Below, in pieces: positions 6,525 through 16,336 of a stretch of 19,095 nucleotides of DNA. Under the pieces are notes generated by a model. It saw only the letters and a list, made by a program, of their open reading frames with translations. It had not been told where the DNA came from and searched no databases. Source of the stretch: Alphaproteobacteria bacterium (GTDB lineage: Bacteria; Pseudomonadota; Alphaproteobacteria; SHVP01); the NCBI GenBank assembly GCA_009694165.1, contig SHVP01000045.1, positions 1 to 19,095 on the forward strand, in the 5' to 3' direction. Each line of letters starts with the position of its first letter. Within the stretch, counting starts at the first letter, position 1. A program made the position numbers and the translations under genes.

Positions 6525-8042
6525 ATGGGAATGTTCGTTTTGGCTGAGCCGTCCAAAGTCAGTACCCTCCCGGCAGCCAAGAACGACCGGCTGACGTTTC
6601 GGTCGCCGCCCCAGAACGTCGAGGCCGAACAGGCCCTCCTCGGCGCCATTCTGATCAACAACGAAACGGCGGCGCAAATCTCCGGGTTTCTCGTCCCGGA
6701 GCATTTCTTCGAGCCTATCCACGGACGCATTTTCGAGGCGATGCTGCGGCTGATCGATCGTGGCCAGATTGCCAACCCGACGACCCTGCGGGCGTTGTTC
6801 GAACGCGACGAGGCGCTTGCCGAAATCGGCGGTGCCGACTATCTCAAGCGGCTGGCCGGTGGCGCCGTCACCATCATCAACGCTGAGGACTACGGACGCC
6901 TGATCCACGACATGGCGGTACGCCGCCAGTTGATCGCGGTCGGCGAGGACATGGTCAACATCGCCTACGACTCGGCGGTCGATGATTCGGCGACCATGCA
7001 GATCGAAGCGGCCGAGCAGCGCCTCTACAATTTGGCGGAAAAAGGGCGATACGAAGGGGGATTTCGTCCGTTCTCCTCGGCCCTCGTCGAGGCCGTTCAC
7101 AACATCGAACAGGCCAAACGGCGCGAAGGACATCTGACCGGGGTCGGCACCGGCCTCCGCGACCTCGATGCCCGGCTGGGCGGCCTGCACAGCTCCGACC
7201 TCGTCATCCTGGCCGGCCGCCCGAGCATGGGAAAAACGGCTCTCGCCACCAACATTGCCGTCAATGCCGCCCGCGCTTATCGGGAGCAGAAAAACGACCG
7301 CGGCGAAACCGTCGTGGCCGAGGGGGCGGTGGTCGCCTTCTTTTCGCTCGAAATGTCGGCCGAGCAACTCGCCGCGCGTATTCTTTCCGAGGAAACCGGA
7401 ATCCCGTCAGAGAAGCTACGCCGGGGCCAACTCAGCGAGGACGATTTCCTGCGTCTCGTGCAGTCAAGCCAGCGGCTCGAGCAGTACCGGCTGTTTATCG
7501 ACGACACGCCGGCGCTTAGCATCGCCACCCTGCGCGCACGCGCCCGGCGCCTGAAACGGCTCGAGAACCTCGGCATGGTCGTCGTCGACTATTTGCAACT
7601 GGTGCGACCCGCATCCTCACGCGGGTCCGACAATCGCGTCCTCGAAATTGCCGACATCACCCAAGGCCTCAAGGCGCTGGCGAAGGAATTAAACGTTCCG
7701 GTGCTTGCCCTCTCCCAGCTGTCGCGCCAGGTCGAGCAGCGCGACGACAAGCGGCCGCAACTCTCGGATTTGCGGGAGTCAGGCGCCATCGAGCAGGACG
7801 CCGACATCGTGATGTTCATTTTCCGCGAGGAGTACTATCACGAGCGGAAGCGTCCGACGAACGAGGCCTCCCCGGAGCACGCCGAGTGGAAGGCCAAGAT
7901 GGACGAGGTGCAGGGCATCGCCGAGGTCATCGTCGGCAAGCACCGCCACGGACCGACGGGCACAGTGAAGCTGCTGTTTAACGGGAAGCTCACCAAGTTT
8001 GCCAATCTGGCCAACCCGGATTCGCTGCCCGAATCGTTCTAA
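6525..8042 (+). CDS. dnaB: Replicative DNA helicase DnaB
   Basis: DnaB is the hexameric 5'-3' helicase that unwinds DNA at the replication fork and recruits primase. The N-terminal domain (about 28-130) begins with PPQNVEAEQALLGAIL. The RecA-type motor follows: Walker A AGRPSMGKT at 230-238, catalytic Glu276 in FFSLEMS, Walker B VVVDYLQLV with Asp355, LSQLSR at 397-401 and the KHRHGPTG segment at 472-479. The charged stretch at about 252-267, after Walker A, looks like the insertion common in alphaproteobacteria. The start is uncertain: ATG 6525, ATG 6531 or TTG 6540 are all in frame and none has a well-placed ribosome site. Stop TAA lies 3 bp before alr. Confidence 0.95.
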   Translation: MGMFVLAEPSKVSTLPAAKNDRLTFRSPPQNVEAEQALLGAILINNETAAQISGFLVPEHFFEPIHGRIFEAMLRLIDRGQIANPTTLRALFERDEALAEIGGADYLKRLAGGAVTIINAEDYGRLIHDMAVRRQLIAVGEDMVNIAYDSAVDDSATMQIEAAEQRLYNLAEKGRYEGGFRPFSSALVEAVHNIEQAKRREGHLTGVGTGLRDLDARLGGLHSSDLVILAGRPSMGKTALATNIAVNAARAYREQKNDRGETVVAEGAVVAFFSLEMSAEQLAARILSEETGIPSEKLRRGQLSEDDFLRLVQSSQRLEQYRLFIDDTPALSIATLRARARRLKRLENLGMVVVDYLQLVRPASSRGSDNRVLEIADITQGLKALAKELNVPVLALSQLSRQVEQRDDKRPQLSDLRESGAIEQDADIVMFIFREEYYHERKRPTNEASPEHAEWKAKMDEVQGIAEVIVGKHRHGPTGTVKLLFNGKLTKFANLANPDSLPESF

Positions 8043-8045
8043 GCC

Positions 8046-9164
8046 ATGACCATGGAGCGACGCGCCGGGGTCACGCTAACGGTCGATCTCGACGCATTGG
8101 CAGCCAACTATCGGGCGCTGCGTTCGGCGGCCCCGGGCGCGGACTGCGCGGCCGTGGTCAAGGCGAACGCCTATGGCCTCGGTGCGAGCGAGGTCTCGGC
8201 GCGCCTCTATGCCGAGGGCTGTCGGCGCTTTTTTGTCGTTACTGTCGAAGAGGGTCTCGACCTACGCCAATTGTTCGAGAATGCGGCCCCCGGCCAGGTA
8301 CCCGAGATTTATGTCTTGGCCGGGCCGTCGGCGACGACGACCGAGGATTTTGTCGCTGGCTGGCTGACGCCCGTCCTCTGCACGTGGGATCAGTTGGCCC
8401 TCTGGGACACCTTCGCCGCGTCGGTGGGCCGTCCGTTGGGAGCCGCCCTCCACGTCGACACCGGTATGAACCGTCTCGGCATCTCGATCGCTGAGGCGTC
8501 TCGCCTGCTCGATTGGGTCAAAACCCACCCGGCCGTCCCGATCACCCTGGTCATGAGCCACCTCGCTTGCGCCGAGGAGCCCACCCACCCAAAGAACGCC
8601 GAGCAGCTCCACCTGTTCGGCGCGATTCGCCGCCAACTGCCGCTCGCCAAGGCAAGCCTGGCCAACTCGGCGGGCATCCATCTCGGGTCCGCCTACCACT
8701 TCGAAATCGTCCGTCCGGGGATCGCGCTTTACGGCGGAAATCCGCTTCTATCGAAGGTGAACAAATTCCGCCAAGTAGTTACGATAAAATCGAAAATAGT
8801 GCAGATTCGTGAAATTGACACCCCGCAGACCGTTGGTTATGGTGCGACGCACAAAGCGACCCGCTCTTCGCGCATCGCAACCGTTCCCATGGGCTACGCC
8901 GACGGGTATCTGCGCAGCCTCAGCAATAGCGGGTTTGCCGCCGTTGCCGGTATTCGTGTGCGGGTCGTTGGTCGGGTTTCCATGGATTTTCTTACCCTAG
9001 ACGTGACCGAGGTGCCCGCCGTCGGGCCCGGAACGGAGGTCGAGTTGCTCGGCGGCCAGGTCGACATTGACGCCCTCGCCGCGGCCGGTCGCTCCATCTC
9101 CTACGAACTGTTGACCCGCCTCGGTCCTCGGCTCCATCGCGTTTACCGCGGCAGCGTGCTTTAG
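8046..9164 (+). CDS. alr: Alanine racemase
   Basis: This PLP enzyme interconverts L- and D-alanine, supplying D-Ala for peptidoglycan. The PLP lysine is Lys39 in VVKANAYGLG. The second catalytic base is Tyr265 in TVGYGATHKA. The barrel (about 10-240) contains HVDTGMNRLG, MSHLACAEEP and the phosphate-binding region ending VRPGIALYGGNP; the C-terminal beta domain contains MGYADGY and VGRVSMDFLTLDVT. At 372 residues the length is normal. ATG 8046 is the first start after the dnaB stop; an in-frame ATG at 8052 is also possible and neither has a clear ribosome site. The bases around 8761-8820 are unusually AT-rich for this gene. DadX is the alternative name, but there is no dadA neighbour. Confidence 0.95.
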   Translation: MTMERRAGVTLTVDLDALAANYRALRSAAPGADCAAVVKANAYGLGASEVSARLYAEGCRRFFVVTVEEGLDLRQLFENAAPGQVPEIYVLAGPSATTTEDFVAGWLTPVLCTWDQLALWDTFAASVGRPLGAALHVDTGMNRLGISIAEASRLLDWVKTHPAVPITLVMSHLACAEEPTHPKNAEQLHLFGAIRRQLPLAKASLANSAGIHLGSAYHFEIVRPGIALYGGNPLLSKVNKFRQVVTIKSKIVQIREIDTPQTVGYGATHKATRSSRIATVPMGYADGYLRSLSNSGFAAVAGIRVRVVGRVSMDFLTLDVTEVPAVGPGTEVELLGGQVDIDALAAAGRSISYELLTRLGPRLHRVYRGSVL

Positions 9165-9168
9165 GTCC

Positions 9169-9948
9169 GTGCGCTTCCTTTCCGCCCTCGGTGCCCTGGT
9201 GATCGCGTTCGCGCAAGCGACGGGCCGTCTTGGCATCTTCGCCGGGACCTCGCTCTCCCACATCGTCCGGCCACCGTTCTTCGCCGCCAACCTGGCGCAA
9301 CAGATGGCCAGCATCGGCTACTTTTCGTTGCCGGTGGTGGGCCTGACCGCCCTGTTCACGGGCATGGCTCTGGCGCTGCAGATCTTCGAGGGATCCTCGC
9401 GCTTCAATGCCGAGGGAACCGTGGCCTATGTCGTCGCTATCGGCATGACGCGCGAGTTGGCGCCGGTGTTGGGCGGCCTCATGGTGGCCGGCCGCGTCGG
9501 CGCCGCGATGGCGGCCGAAATCGGCACGATGCGGGTGACCGAGCAGATCGACGCCCTGGTGACGTTGTCGACCAACCCGTTCAAATACCTGATGGTCCCC
9601 CGGCTAGTCGCCGGCATGACCATGGTGCCGTTTCTGGTCCTGGTCGGCGACATCATCGGCATCTTCGGTGGATTCACGATCAGCGTGAACCTGCTCGACT
9701 TCAATGCCGCCACCTACATCCGCAACACCTTCGACATCCTCGAGAAGATCGACATCATCGCCGGGCTGGTGAAGGCCGCCGTGTTTGGTCTGATCGTGAC
9801 CCTGATGGGATGCTTCCACGGCTACTACAGCCGCGGCGGCGCGCAAGGGGTCGGCCGCGCCACCACCAACGCCGTGGTCAGCGCCTCGATCCTGATCCTG
9901 ACCGCGAATCTCGTCGTCACCCAGATTTTCTTCATGTCGCGCGGATGA
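9169..9948 (+). CDS. mlaE: MlaE-family ABC transporter permease
   Basis: This is an integral inner-membrane permease of the MlaE/YrbE family, which moves phospholipids or related lipids between the membranes. The 259-residue protein has about five hydrophobic segments (near 52-73, 96-117, 143-172, 195-215 and 235-255). It carries the family signature AAEIGTMRVTEQIDAL at 115-130, the coupling region that contacts the ATPase. The GTG start at 9169 is 4 bp after the alr stop. Its TGA overlaps the mlaF ATG as ATGA, so the permease and ATPase are coupled. No MlaD-type substrate-binding gene is in the window. The symbol names the family; the exact lipid is unknown. Confidence 0.9.
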   Translation: MRFLSALGALVIAFAQATGRLGIFAGTSLSHIVRPPFFAANLAQQMASIGYFSLPVVGLTALFTGMALALQIFEGSSRFNAEGTVAYVVAIGMTRELAPVLGGLMVAGRVGAAMAAEIGTMRVTEQIDALVTLSTNPFKYLMVPRLVAGMTMVPFLVLVGDIIGIFGGFTISVNLLDFNAATYIRNTFDILEKIDIIAGLVKAAVFGLIVTLMGCFHGYYSRGGAQGVGRATTNAVVSASILILTANLVVTQIFFMSRG

Positions 9949-10721
9949 CCGAAGCCCCGAAGATCAGTCTCGCCGCCGTCAAGAAGCGGTTTGGCGCCAA
10001 GATCGTTCTCGACGGCGTCGACCTCACGGTGGCGCGGGCCGAATCGCTGGTGATCATCGGCGGCTCGGGCACCGGAAAATCGGTCACCCTCAAATGCATC
10101 CTCGGATTGCTGCGACCGGACGCTGGCCGCATCGAAGTCGACGGCGAGGACATGACCGCGATCTCGGCGGGCGACCGCGAACGCGTGCTGCGAAAGTTCG
10201 GTATGTTGTTTCAGGGGGCGGCCCTGTTCGACAGCCTGAAGGTCTGGCAAAACGTGGCCTTCGGTCTGATCAACGGCCGTGGCATGGGCCGCGGCGAGGC
10301 GCGCCGCATCGCTCTCGACAAGCTCGGCCAGGTGGGACTCGGTCCCGAAGTCGCCGACCTAAGCCCTGCGGAGTTGTCGGGTGGCATGCTCAAGCGCGTC
10401 GCCCTCGCCCGCGCCATCGCCGCCGACCCGGAGATCATTTTCTTCGACGAGCCGACAACGGGCCTCGACCCCATCATGGCCGACGTGATCAACAACCTGA
10501 TCGTCGATTGCGTGCGCCGGCTCGGCGCCACCGCGCTGTCGATCACCCACGACATCGCCAGCGTCCGCAAGATTGCCGACCGCGTCGCCATGATTCATCA
10601 GGGCAAGATCATCTGGGTCGGTTCGGTGCGCGATCTCGACGCCAGCGGCAACCCGTACGTCGATCAATTCATCAATGGTCGCGCCGAGGGACCGATTCAT
10701 ATGCAGGTCCTGCGCCCATGA
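9945..10721 (+). CDS. mlaF: MlaF-family ABC transporter ATP-binding protein
   Basis: This is the cytoplasmic ATPase partner of the preceding permease. The 258-residue protein carries Walker A GGSGTGKS (39-46), a Q-loop in FQGAALFDSL (near 90), the signature LSGGMLKRVALARA (144-157), Walker B IIFFDEPTTGLDP (Asp168, Glu169) and the switch His202. FQGAALFDSLKVWQNVAF and LSGGMLKR are characteristic of the MlaF/Ttg2A branch rather than amino-acid importers. The frame is open upstream to 9810, but ATG 9945 is the start because it overlaps the mlaE stop and gives the standard N-terminus. The last residues (about 245-258) form a short tail. A 37-bp gap separates it from radA. Confidence 0.92.
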   Translation: MTEAPKISLAAVKKRFGAKIVLDGVDLTVARAESLVIIGGSGTGKSVTLKCILGLLRPDAGRIEVDGEDMTAISAGDRERVLRKFGMLFQGAALFDSLKVWQNVAFGLINGRGMGRGEARRIALDKLGQVGLGPEVADLSPAELSGGMLKRVALARAIAADPEIIFFDEPTTGLDPIMADVINNLIVDCVRRLGATALSITHDIASVRKIADRVAMIHQGKIIWVGSVRDLDASGNPYVDQFINGRAEGPIHMQVLRP

Positions 10722-10758
10722 CCCAGGCATGACCACGATCACGCGGTGGGCCTGAGCC

Positions 10759-12143
<1,385 letters not shown>

Positions 12144-12147
<4 letters not shown>

Positions 12148-12767
12148 GCCTGCTCGACGACCTCGCGTTCAACTGGTTCGACCTCGCGGCGTTGGCCGTG
12201 GTGCTGTTGTCCGGCATCTTCGCCCTGTCGCGCGGCCTGGTGGTCGAGGTGCTGTCGGTGCTCGGCTGGATCGGCGCCGCCGTCATCACGGTCAACCTGT
12301 TCGAGGTCGCCCAGCCCTACGGGCGCCAGATCGTGCCGATTACCATTGCCGCCGACGTGGCGACCGGCCTCGTCCTGTTCATCGGCTCGCTCATCATCCT
12401 CTCCCTGCTGAGTCGCCTGATCGCCCGCGCCATCAACGCCGGCAGCATCGGCTTCCTCGACCGGATTCTGGGCTTCCTGTTCGGCCTGGTTCGCGGCGTC
12501 GCCCTGCTCGCCATCGTCTACGTCCTGTTCAGCCAGATCGTCCCGGTCCCTGACCATCCCCACTGGCTGCGCGAGGCCCGCAGCACGCCCGTGCTTATCT
12601 GGTCCGGCAACCTCACCCTCAAGGTCGTGCCCTCATCGCTACGGCCCGCCGATTTGCGGCAGAAACTCGACAATCGGGCCGGCCATGACTCGCCGCCGCC
12701 GACCGGCTATAACACCGCCCAAATGGCCCTCCCCTTCACGCCCGTCGACGGCCGCGGAAACGGCTAA
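12144..12767 (+). CDS. cvpA: CvpA family membrane protein
   Basis: CvpA proteins are small inner-membrane proteins named for colicin V production in E. coli; their molecular role is not settled, though links to envelope stress are reported. This one has 207 residues, with four hydrophobic segments at about 10-28, 32-52, 67-92 and 108-132. The N-terminal NWFDLAALAVVLLSGIFALSRGLVVEVL is typical. The C-terminal 65 or so residues are polar and Pro-rich. The frame is open far upstream, but ATG 12144 overlaps the radA stop and gives the family N-terminus. TAATG joins it to purF. The cvpA-purF pairing is conserved in E. coli and many other bacteria, which supports the call. Confidence 0.93.
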
Positions 12768-14239
12768 TGGTGCCGGAACACTCCGCGGCACCACCCGAGC
12801 CCGCCCGACCCCTGGCCGATAAATTCCACGACGAATGCGGTATTTTTGGCATCTACAATCACGCCGACGCCGCCGCCCATAACGCTTTGGGACTGCATGC
12901 GCTGCAGCACCGCGGCCAGGAAGCCGCCGGCATCGTTTCCTTCGACGGCCTCCAATTTCATGCCGAGCGCGGCCTCGGGCATGTCGGCGACATTTTCAGT
13001 TCCGCGACGGTGATCGCGCGCCTGAAGGGTTCGCAAGCAATTGGTCACAATCGCTACTCAACGACCGGCGATACCATCCTGCGCAACGTCCAGCCGCTGT
13101 TTGCCGAGTTTTTGTTCGGTGGATTCGCGATCGCCCATAACGGCAATCTGACCAATTCGACGATTCTGCGCCGCCGGCTCGTCGCCCGCGGCTGCATCTT
13201 CCAGTCGACCAGCGATACCGAAGTCATCATTCACCTGATGGCGATCAGTCCGCAGTACGCCATGGTCGATCGCATGATTGATGCGCTGCGGCAGGTGGAC
13301 GGCGCGTACTCGCTGATCGCGTTTACGAACAACACGATGGCGGCCGTGCGCGACCCCTTCGGGGTGCGTCCGCTGGTCATGGGCACGCTTGATGGGGCGA
13401 CCGTTTTCGCCTCGGAGACCTGCGCCCTCGACATCATCGGCGCCGCCTACGTGCGCGATGTCGAACCCGGCGAGTTGATCATCGTCGACCCGTCGGGCGT
13501 GCGGAGCATCCGCCCCTTTCCGCCGGCGCAGCATCGCTTCTGCGTCTTCGAATACATCTATTTCTCGCGCCCCGACAGCATCAGCGAAGGGATCAGCGTC
13601 TATGAGGCGCGCAAGCGGATCGGCAACGAATTGGCGAGAGAGAGCCACGTGCCGGCTGACGTCGTCGTCCCGGTGCCCGATTCGGGCGTCCCCGCCGCCA
13701 TGGGATATGCGGCGCAGACCGGCATCCCGTTCGAATACGGGATCATTCGCAATCACTATGTCGGCCGCACCTTCATCGAGCCGACCGAACAGATCCGCCA
13801 CCTCGGCGTGAAGCTGAAGCACAACCCAAACCGCTCGTCGGTCGCCGGCAAGCGGGTCATCCTGGTCGATGATTCGATCGTTCGCGGGACGACGTCGGTC
13901 AAGATCGTCGAGATGATCCGCGCGGCCGGCGCCAAAGAAGTGCACATGCGAATCGCCTCCCCGCCTACGACCAATTCCTGCTTCTATGGCGTCGATACGC
14001 CGGAGCGCGAAAAACTGCTGGCGGCTCACCACGACCTCGAGGCGATGCGCCAATTCATTCAGGTCGACACCATCGCTTTCATCTCGATCGACGGGCTGTA
14101 CCGGGCCATGGGCCGTGGCGCACGCAACGCGAGCAATCTCTACTGCGATGCCTGCTTCAGTGGCGACTACCCGATTCCGCTCACGGATCGCGTCGGCGGC
14201 GACGGTGGGGCGCAATTGTCGTTGCTGGCCGAAGTCTAG
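12767..14239 (+). CDS. purF: Amidophosphoribosyltransferase (Fe-S type, with propeptide)
   Basis: PurF makes 5-phosphoribosylamine from PRPP and glutamine, the first committed step of purine synthesis. Residues 1-23 form a short propeptide ending before Cys24 in HDECGIFGIY; after cleavage this cysteine is the N-terminal glutaminase nucleophile. Glutaminase residues RGQEAAG, GHNRYST and NGNL follow. The PRPP loop VILVDDSIVRGTT is at 364-376. Cys259, Cys405, Cys460 and Cys463 (in NLYCDACFSG) match the four [4Fe-4S] ligands of the B. subtilis enzyme, so this is the oxygen-sensitive cluster-bearing class, unlike E. coli PurF. The 490-residue length is normal. The ATG overlaps the cvpA stop. Confidence 0.96.
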   Translation: MVPEHSAAPPEPARPLADKFHDECGIFGIYNHADAAAHNALGLHALQHRGQEAAGIVSFDGLQFHAERGLGHVGDIFSSATVIARLKGSQAIGHNRYSTTGDTILRNVQPLFAEFLFGGFAIAHNGNLTNSTILRRRLVARGCIFQSTSDTEVIIHLMAISPQYAMVDRMIDALRQVDGAYSLIAFTNNTMAAVRDPFGVRPLVMGTLDGATVFASETCALDIIGAAYVRDVEPGELIIVDPSGVRSIRPFPPAQHRFCVFEYIYFSRPDSISEGISVYEARKRIGNELARESHVPADVVVPVPDSGVPAAMGYAAQTGIPFEYGIIRNHYVGRTFIEPTEQIRHLGVKLKHNPNRSSVAGKRVILVDDSIVRGTTSVKIVEMIRAAGAKEVHMRIASPPTTNSCFYGVDTPEREKLLAAHHDLEAMRQFIQVDTIAFISIDGLYRAMGRGARNASNLYCDACFSGDYPIPLTDRVGGDGGAQLSLLAEV

Positions 14240-14253
14240 GAGCGGTCGCGGCC

Positions 14254-14961
14254 GTGCCCGGGCGCTTGCAGGACCGCGTCGCGCTCATCACCGGCGCCTC
14301 GCGCGGCATCGGTGCGGCCGTGGCGCAATGCTTCGCCGCCGAAGGTGCCCATGTGGTGCTGGTGGCGCGCACAGTGGGCGGCCTCGAGGAAGTCGACGAC
14401 ACAATCCGGGCGGCGGGCGGGACGGCGACGCTGGTTCCGCTCGACCTGCGCGACTTTGCCGGCATTGACCGAATGGCGGCCGCGCTGGCCGAGCGCTTCG
14501 GTCGCCTCGATATTCTCGTCGGCAACGCGGCGACGCTTGGCGAACTCCGCCCGGTGCCGCACTACAGCCCGGAGATGTGGGCGGAGGTCATCGAGCTCAA
14601 CCTCACTAGCAATTGGCACCTCATCCGCGCGTTCGACGGGCTGCTGCGGCGCTCCTCTGCCGGACGGGCGCTGTTCGTCAGTTCAAACCTTGTCCGCCAT
14701 CCGCGCGCCTATTGGGGCCCCTATGCGGCAAGCAAGGCGGCGCTCGAAAACCTTGTCCTGTGCTACGCCGCCGAGATTGCCGCGACGTCGGTGCGCGCCA
14801 ACGTCATCGACCCGGGCCGCGTGCGCACCCGGATGCGGGCGCAGGCCTATCCGGGCGAGGACCCGGCCAAGCATCCGGCGCCGGCGCTGATTGCGCCACG
14901 CCTGATCGAGTGGGCGAGTGCCGCTGCCACCGCGAACGGCCAGATCATCGCCGTCGCGTAA
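14254..14961 (+). CDS. Short-chain dehydrogenase/reductase, substrate unknown
   Basis: This is a 235-residue classical Rossmann-fold oxidoreductase using NAD(P)H. TGASRGIG lies at 13-20 and the usual NNAG is replaced by GNAA (90-93). The catalytic Ser144, Tyr157 and Lys161 (PYAASKAALEN) are present, so it is probably active. It begins with GTG 14254, 14 bp after purF, with AGGAG about 11 nt upstream. A dehydrogenase after purF is common in alphaproteobacteria and has no settled function. Its last 17 bp overlap the end of der on the opposite strand. Resemblance to FabG is at family level only; neighbours do not reveal the substrate. Confidence 0.88.
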   Translation: MPGRLQDRVALITGASRGIGAAVAQCFAAEGAHVVLVARTVGGLEEVDDTIRAAGGTATLVPLDLRDFAGIDRMAAALAERFGRLDILVGNAATLGELRPVPHYSPEMWAEVIELNLTSNWHLIRAFDGLLRRSSAGRALFVSSNLVRHPRAYWGPYAASKAALENLVLCYAAEIAATSVRANVIDPGRVRTRMRAQAYPGEDPAKHPAPALIAPRLIEWASAAATANGQIIAVA

Positions 14962-16336
14962 CCCGCCGCCGGCGCTTTTCCGGTTCCTTCTTGCGCTGGG
15001 CGTAGGGATTCTTGCCCTGGCGCAGTTGCAACCGAATCGGCGTTCCCGGCATGGCAAACGTAGCGCGCAATCCATTCGCCAGGTAGGCGAGATAGGAATC
15101 GGGCAACGCCTCGGCCTGGCTGGCGAATAGGACGAACGTGGGCGGCCGGGCACCGGTTTGGGTCAGGTAGCGGATGCGGATTCGCCGCCCGCGGACCGCC
15201 GGCGGCGCATGTTTTTCGAGCGTCGGCGCCAGCCACCGGTTGAGGGCGGCAGTCGAAATCTTGGTGTTCCAGGCGCGGTACGATTTCCAGGCCGCGGCCG
15301 GAATCTTGTCGATCCCCGCCCCGGTCAGCGCCGACACATAGACGACGGGAACCCCCTTCACCTGGGCCAAGCTTTCCTCGACCCGTTCGCGGATGAGGCG
15401 CGCCACCGCCGAACGCGATTCGACCATGTCCCACTTGTTCGCCACGACGATCAGCGGCTTACCCTCCTCGGTGGCGACACGGCAGATGTGTAGGTCTTGC
15501 CGCTCCATCGGGGCGGTCGCGTCAAGGATGAGGGCGACGATATCGGCGTGGCGGATCGCCGAAATGGCGGCGCCGGCCGCGTGTTGCTCCAGTTCCGAGA
15601 CGATACGGGCTTGCTTGCGCAGCCCGGCGGTGTCAACCAGTTCAACCACGCCGTCGTCGGTCTGCCACTTGGCGGCGATCGCGTCGCGGGTGACGCCCGG
15701 CTCCGGCCCGGTCAACATCCGCTCCTCGCCAAGCAAGCAATTGACCAACGTCGACTTGCCGACGTTGGGCCGCCCGACAATGGCAAGGCTCACGCGCCGT
15801 TCGACCACCGGCTCGTCAGGTTCGCCCGCGCCGGCGCCAGCGTGACCGGCAGCCGCCGCTAGGGCCACGACAAGGTCGTCGATGCCTTCGTTGTGCTGGG
15901 CGGAAATCGGCAGCGCTTCGCCAAAACCGAGGGCGACGGCCTTGTCGAGCCCGGGCAGTACCGCCGAAGGCTCGCATTTGTTGGCGGCGATCACGACCGG
16001 TCGTCCCAGTCGATGCAGCAGACGGGCGAACGTCTCGTCGAGCGGCATCATCGCCGACCGCCCGTCGATGACGAAGAGAGCGACATCGGCCAGTCCGATC
16101 GCCCGTTCGGTCATCTGCGCCGCCCGGCCTTCCAGCGACGCAACCGAATTCTCCGACCAGCCCGCCGTATCGATCACGCGGAAGCGGACGCCGTGCGCGT
16201 CGGCATCCCCTTCGTTGAGGTCGCGGGTCACCCCCGGCTGATCGTTGACGATCGCCCGCCGGCGGCCTAGCAGTCGGTTGAACAGCGTCGACTTGCCGAC
16301 GTTGGGACGGCCGACGATCGCCACGGTAAAGGACAT
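14945..16336 (-). CDS. der: Ribosome biogenesis GTPase Der (EngA)
   Basis: Der is an essential GTPase with two G domains in tandem that assists 50S subunit assembly. G domain 1 has GRPNVGKS (9-16), PGVTRD, DTAG (56-59) and NKCE (119-122). G domain 2 has GRPNVGKS (188-195), DTAG (235-238) and NKWD (300-303). A KH-like domain follows (about 355-440, with RWLAPTLEKHAPP and RIRIRYLTQTG). The C-terminus ends in a very basic tail, RKKEPEKRRRRVTRRR, which could contact rRNA. Length is 463, near the family norm. ATG 16336 directly abuts the stop of the upstream lipoprotein gene. The end overlaps the facing dehydrogenase by 17 bp, so no terminator fits between them. Confidence 0.97.
   Translation of the reverse strand: MSFTVAIVGRPNVGKSTLFNRLLGRRRAIVNDQPGVTRDLNEGDADAHGVRFRVIDTAGWSENSVASLEGRAAQMTERAIGLADVALFVIDGRSAMMPLDETFARLLHRLGRPVVIAANKCEPSAVLPGLDKAVALGFGEALPISAQHNEGIDDLVVALAAAAGHAGAGAGEPDEPVVERRVSLAIVGRPNVGKSTLVNCLLGEERMLTGPEPGVTRDAIAAKWQTDDGVVELVDTAGLRKQARIVSELEQHAAGAAISAIRHADIVALILDATAPMERQDLHICRVATEEGKPLIVVANKWDMVESRSAVARLIRERVEESLAQVKGVPVVYVSALTGAGIDKIPAAAWKSYRAWNTKISTAALNRWLAPTLEKHAPPAVRGRRIRIRYLTQTGARPPTFVLFASQAEALPDSYLAYLANGLRATFAMPGTPIRLQLRQGKNPYAQRKKEPEKRRRRVTRRR

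Noticed and set aside
5730..7367. 545-residue open frame on the minus strand opposite cfa and dnaB
   Set aside because: It lies antisense to two clearly conserved genes, its protein has no recognisable motif, and long open antisense frames are common in GC-rich DNA.
13058..14215. 385-residue open frame on the minus strand opposite purF
   Set aside because: It is entirely within purF on the other strand, Asp/Arg/His-rich and without motifs; a GC shadow.
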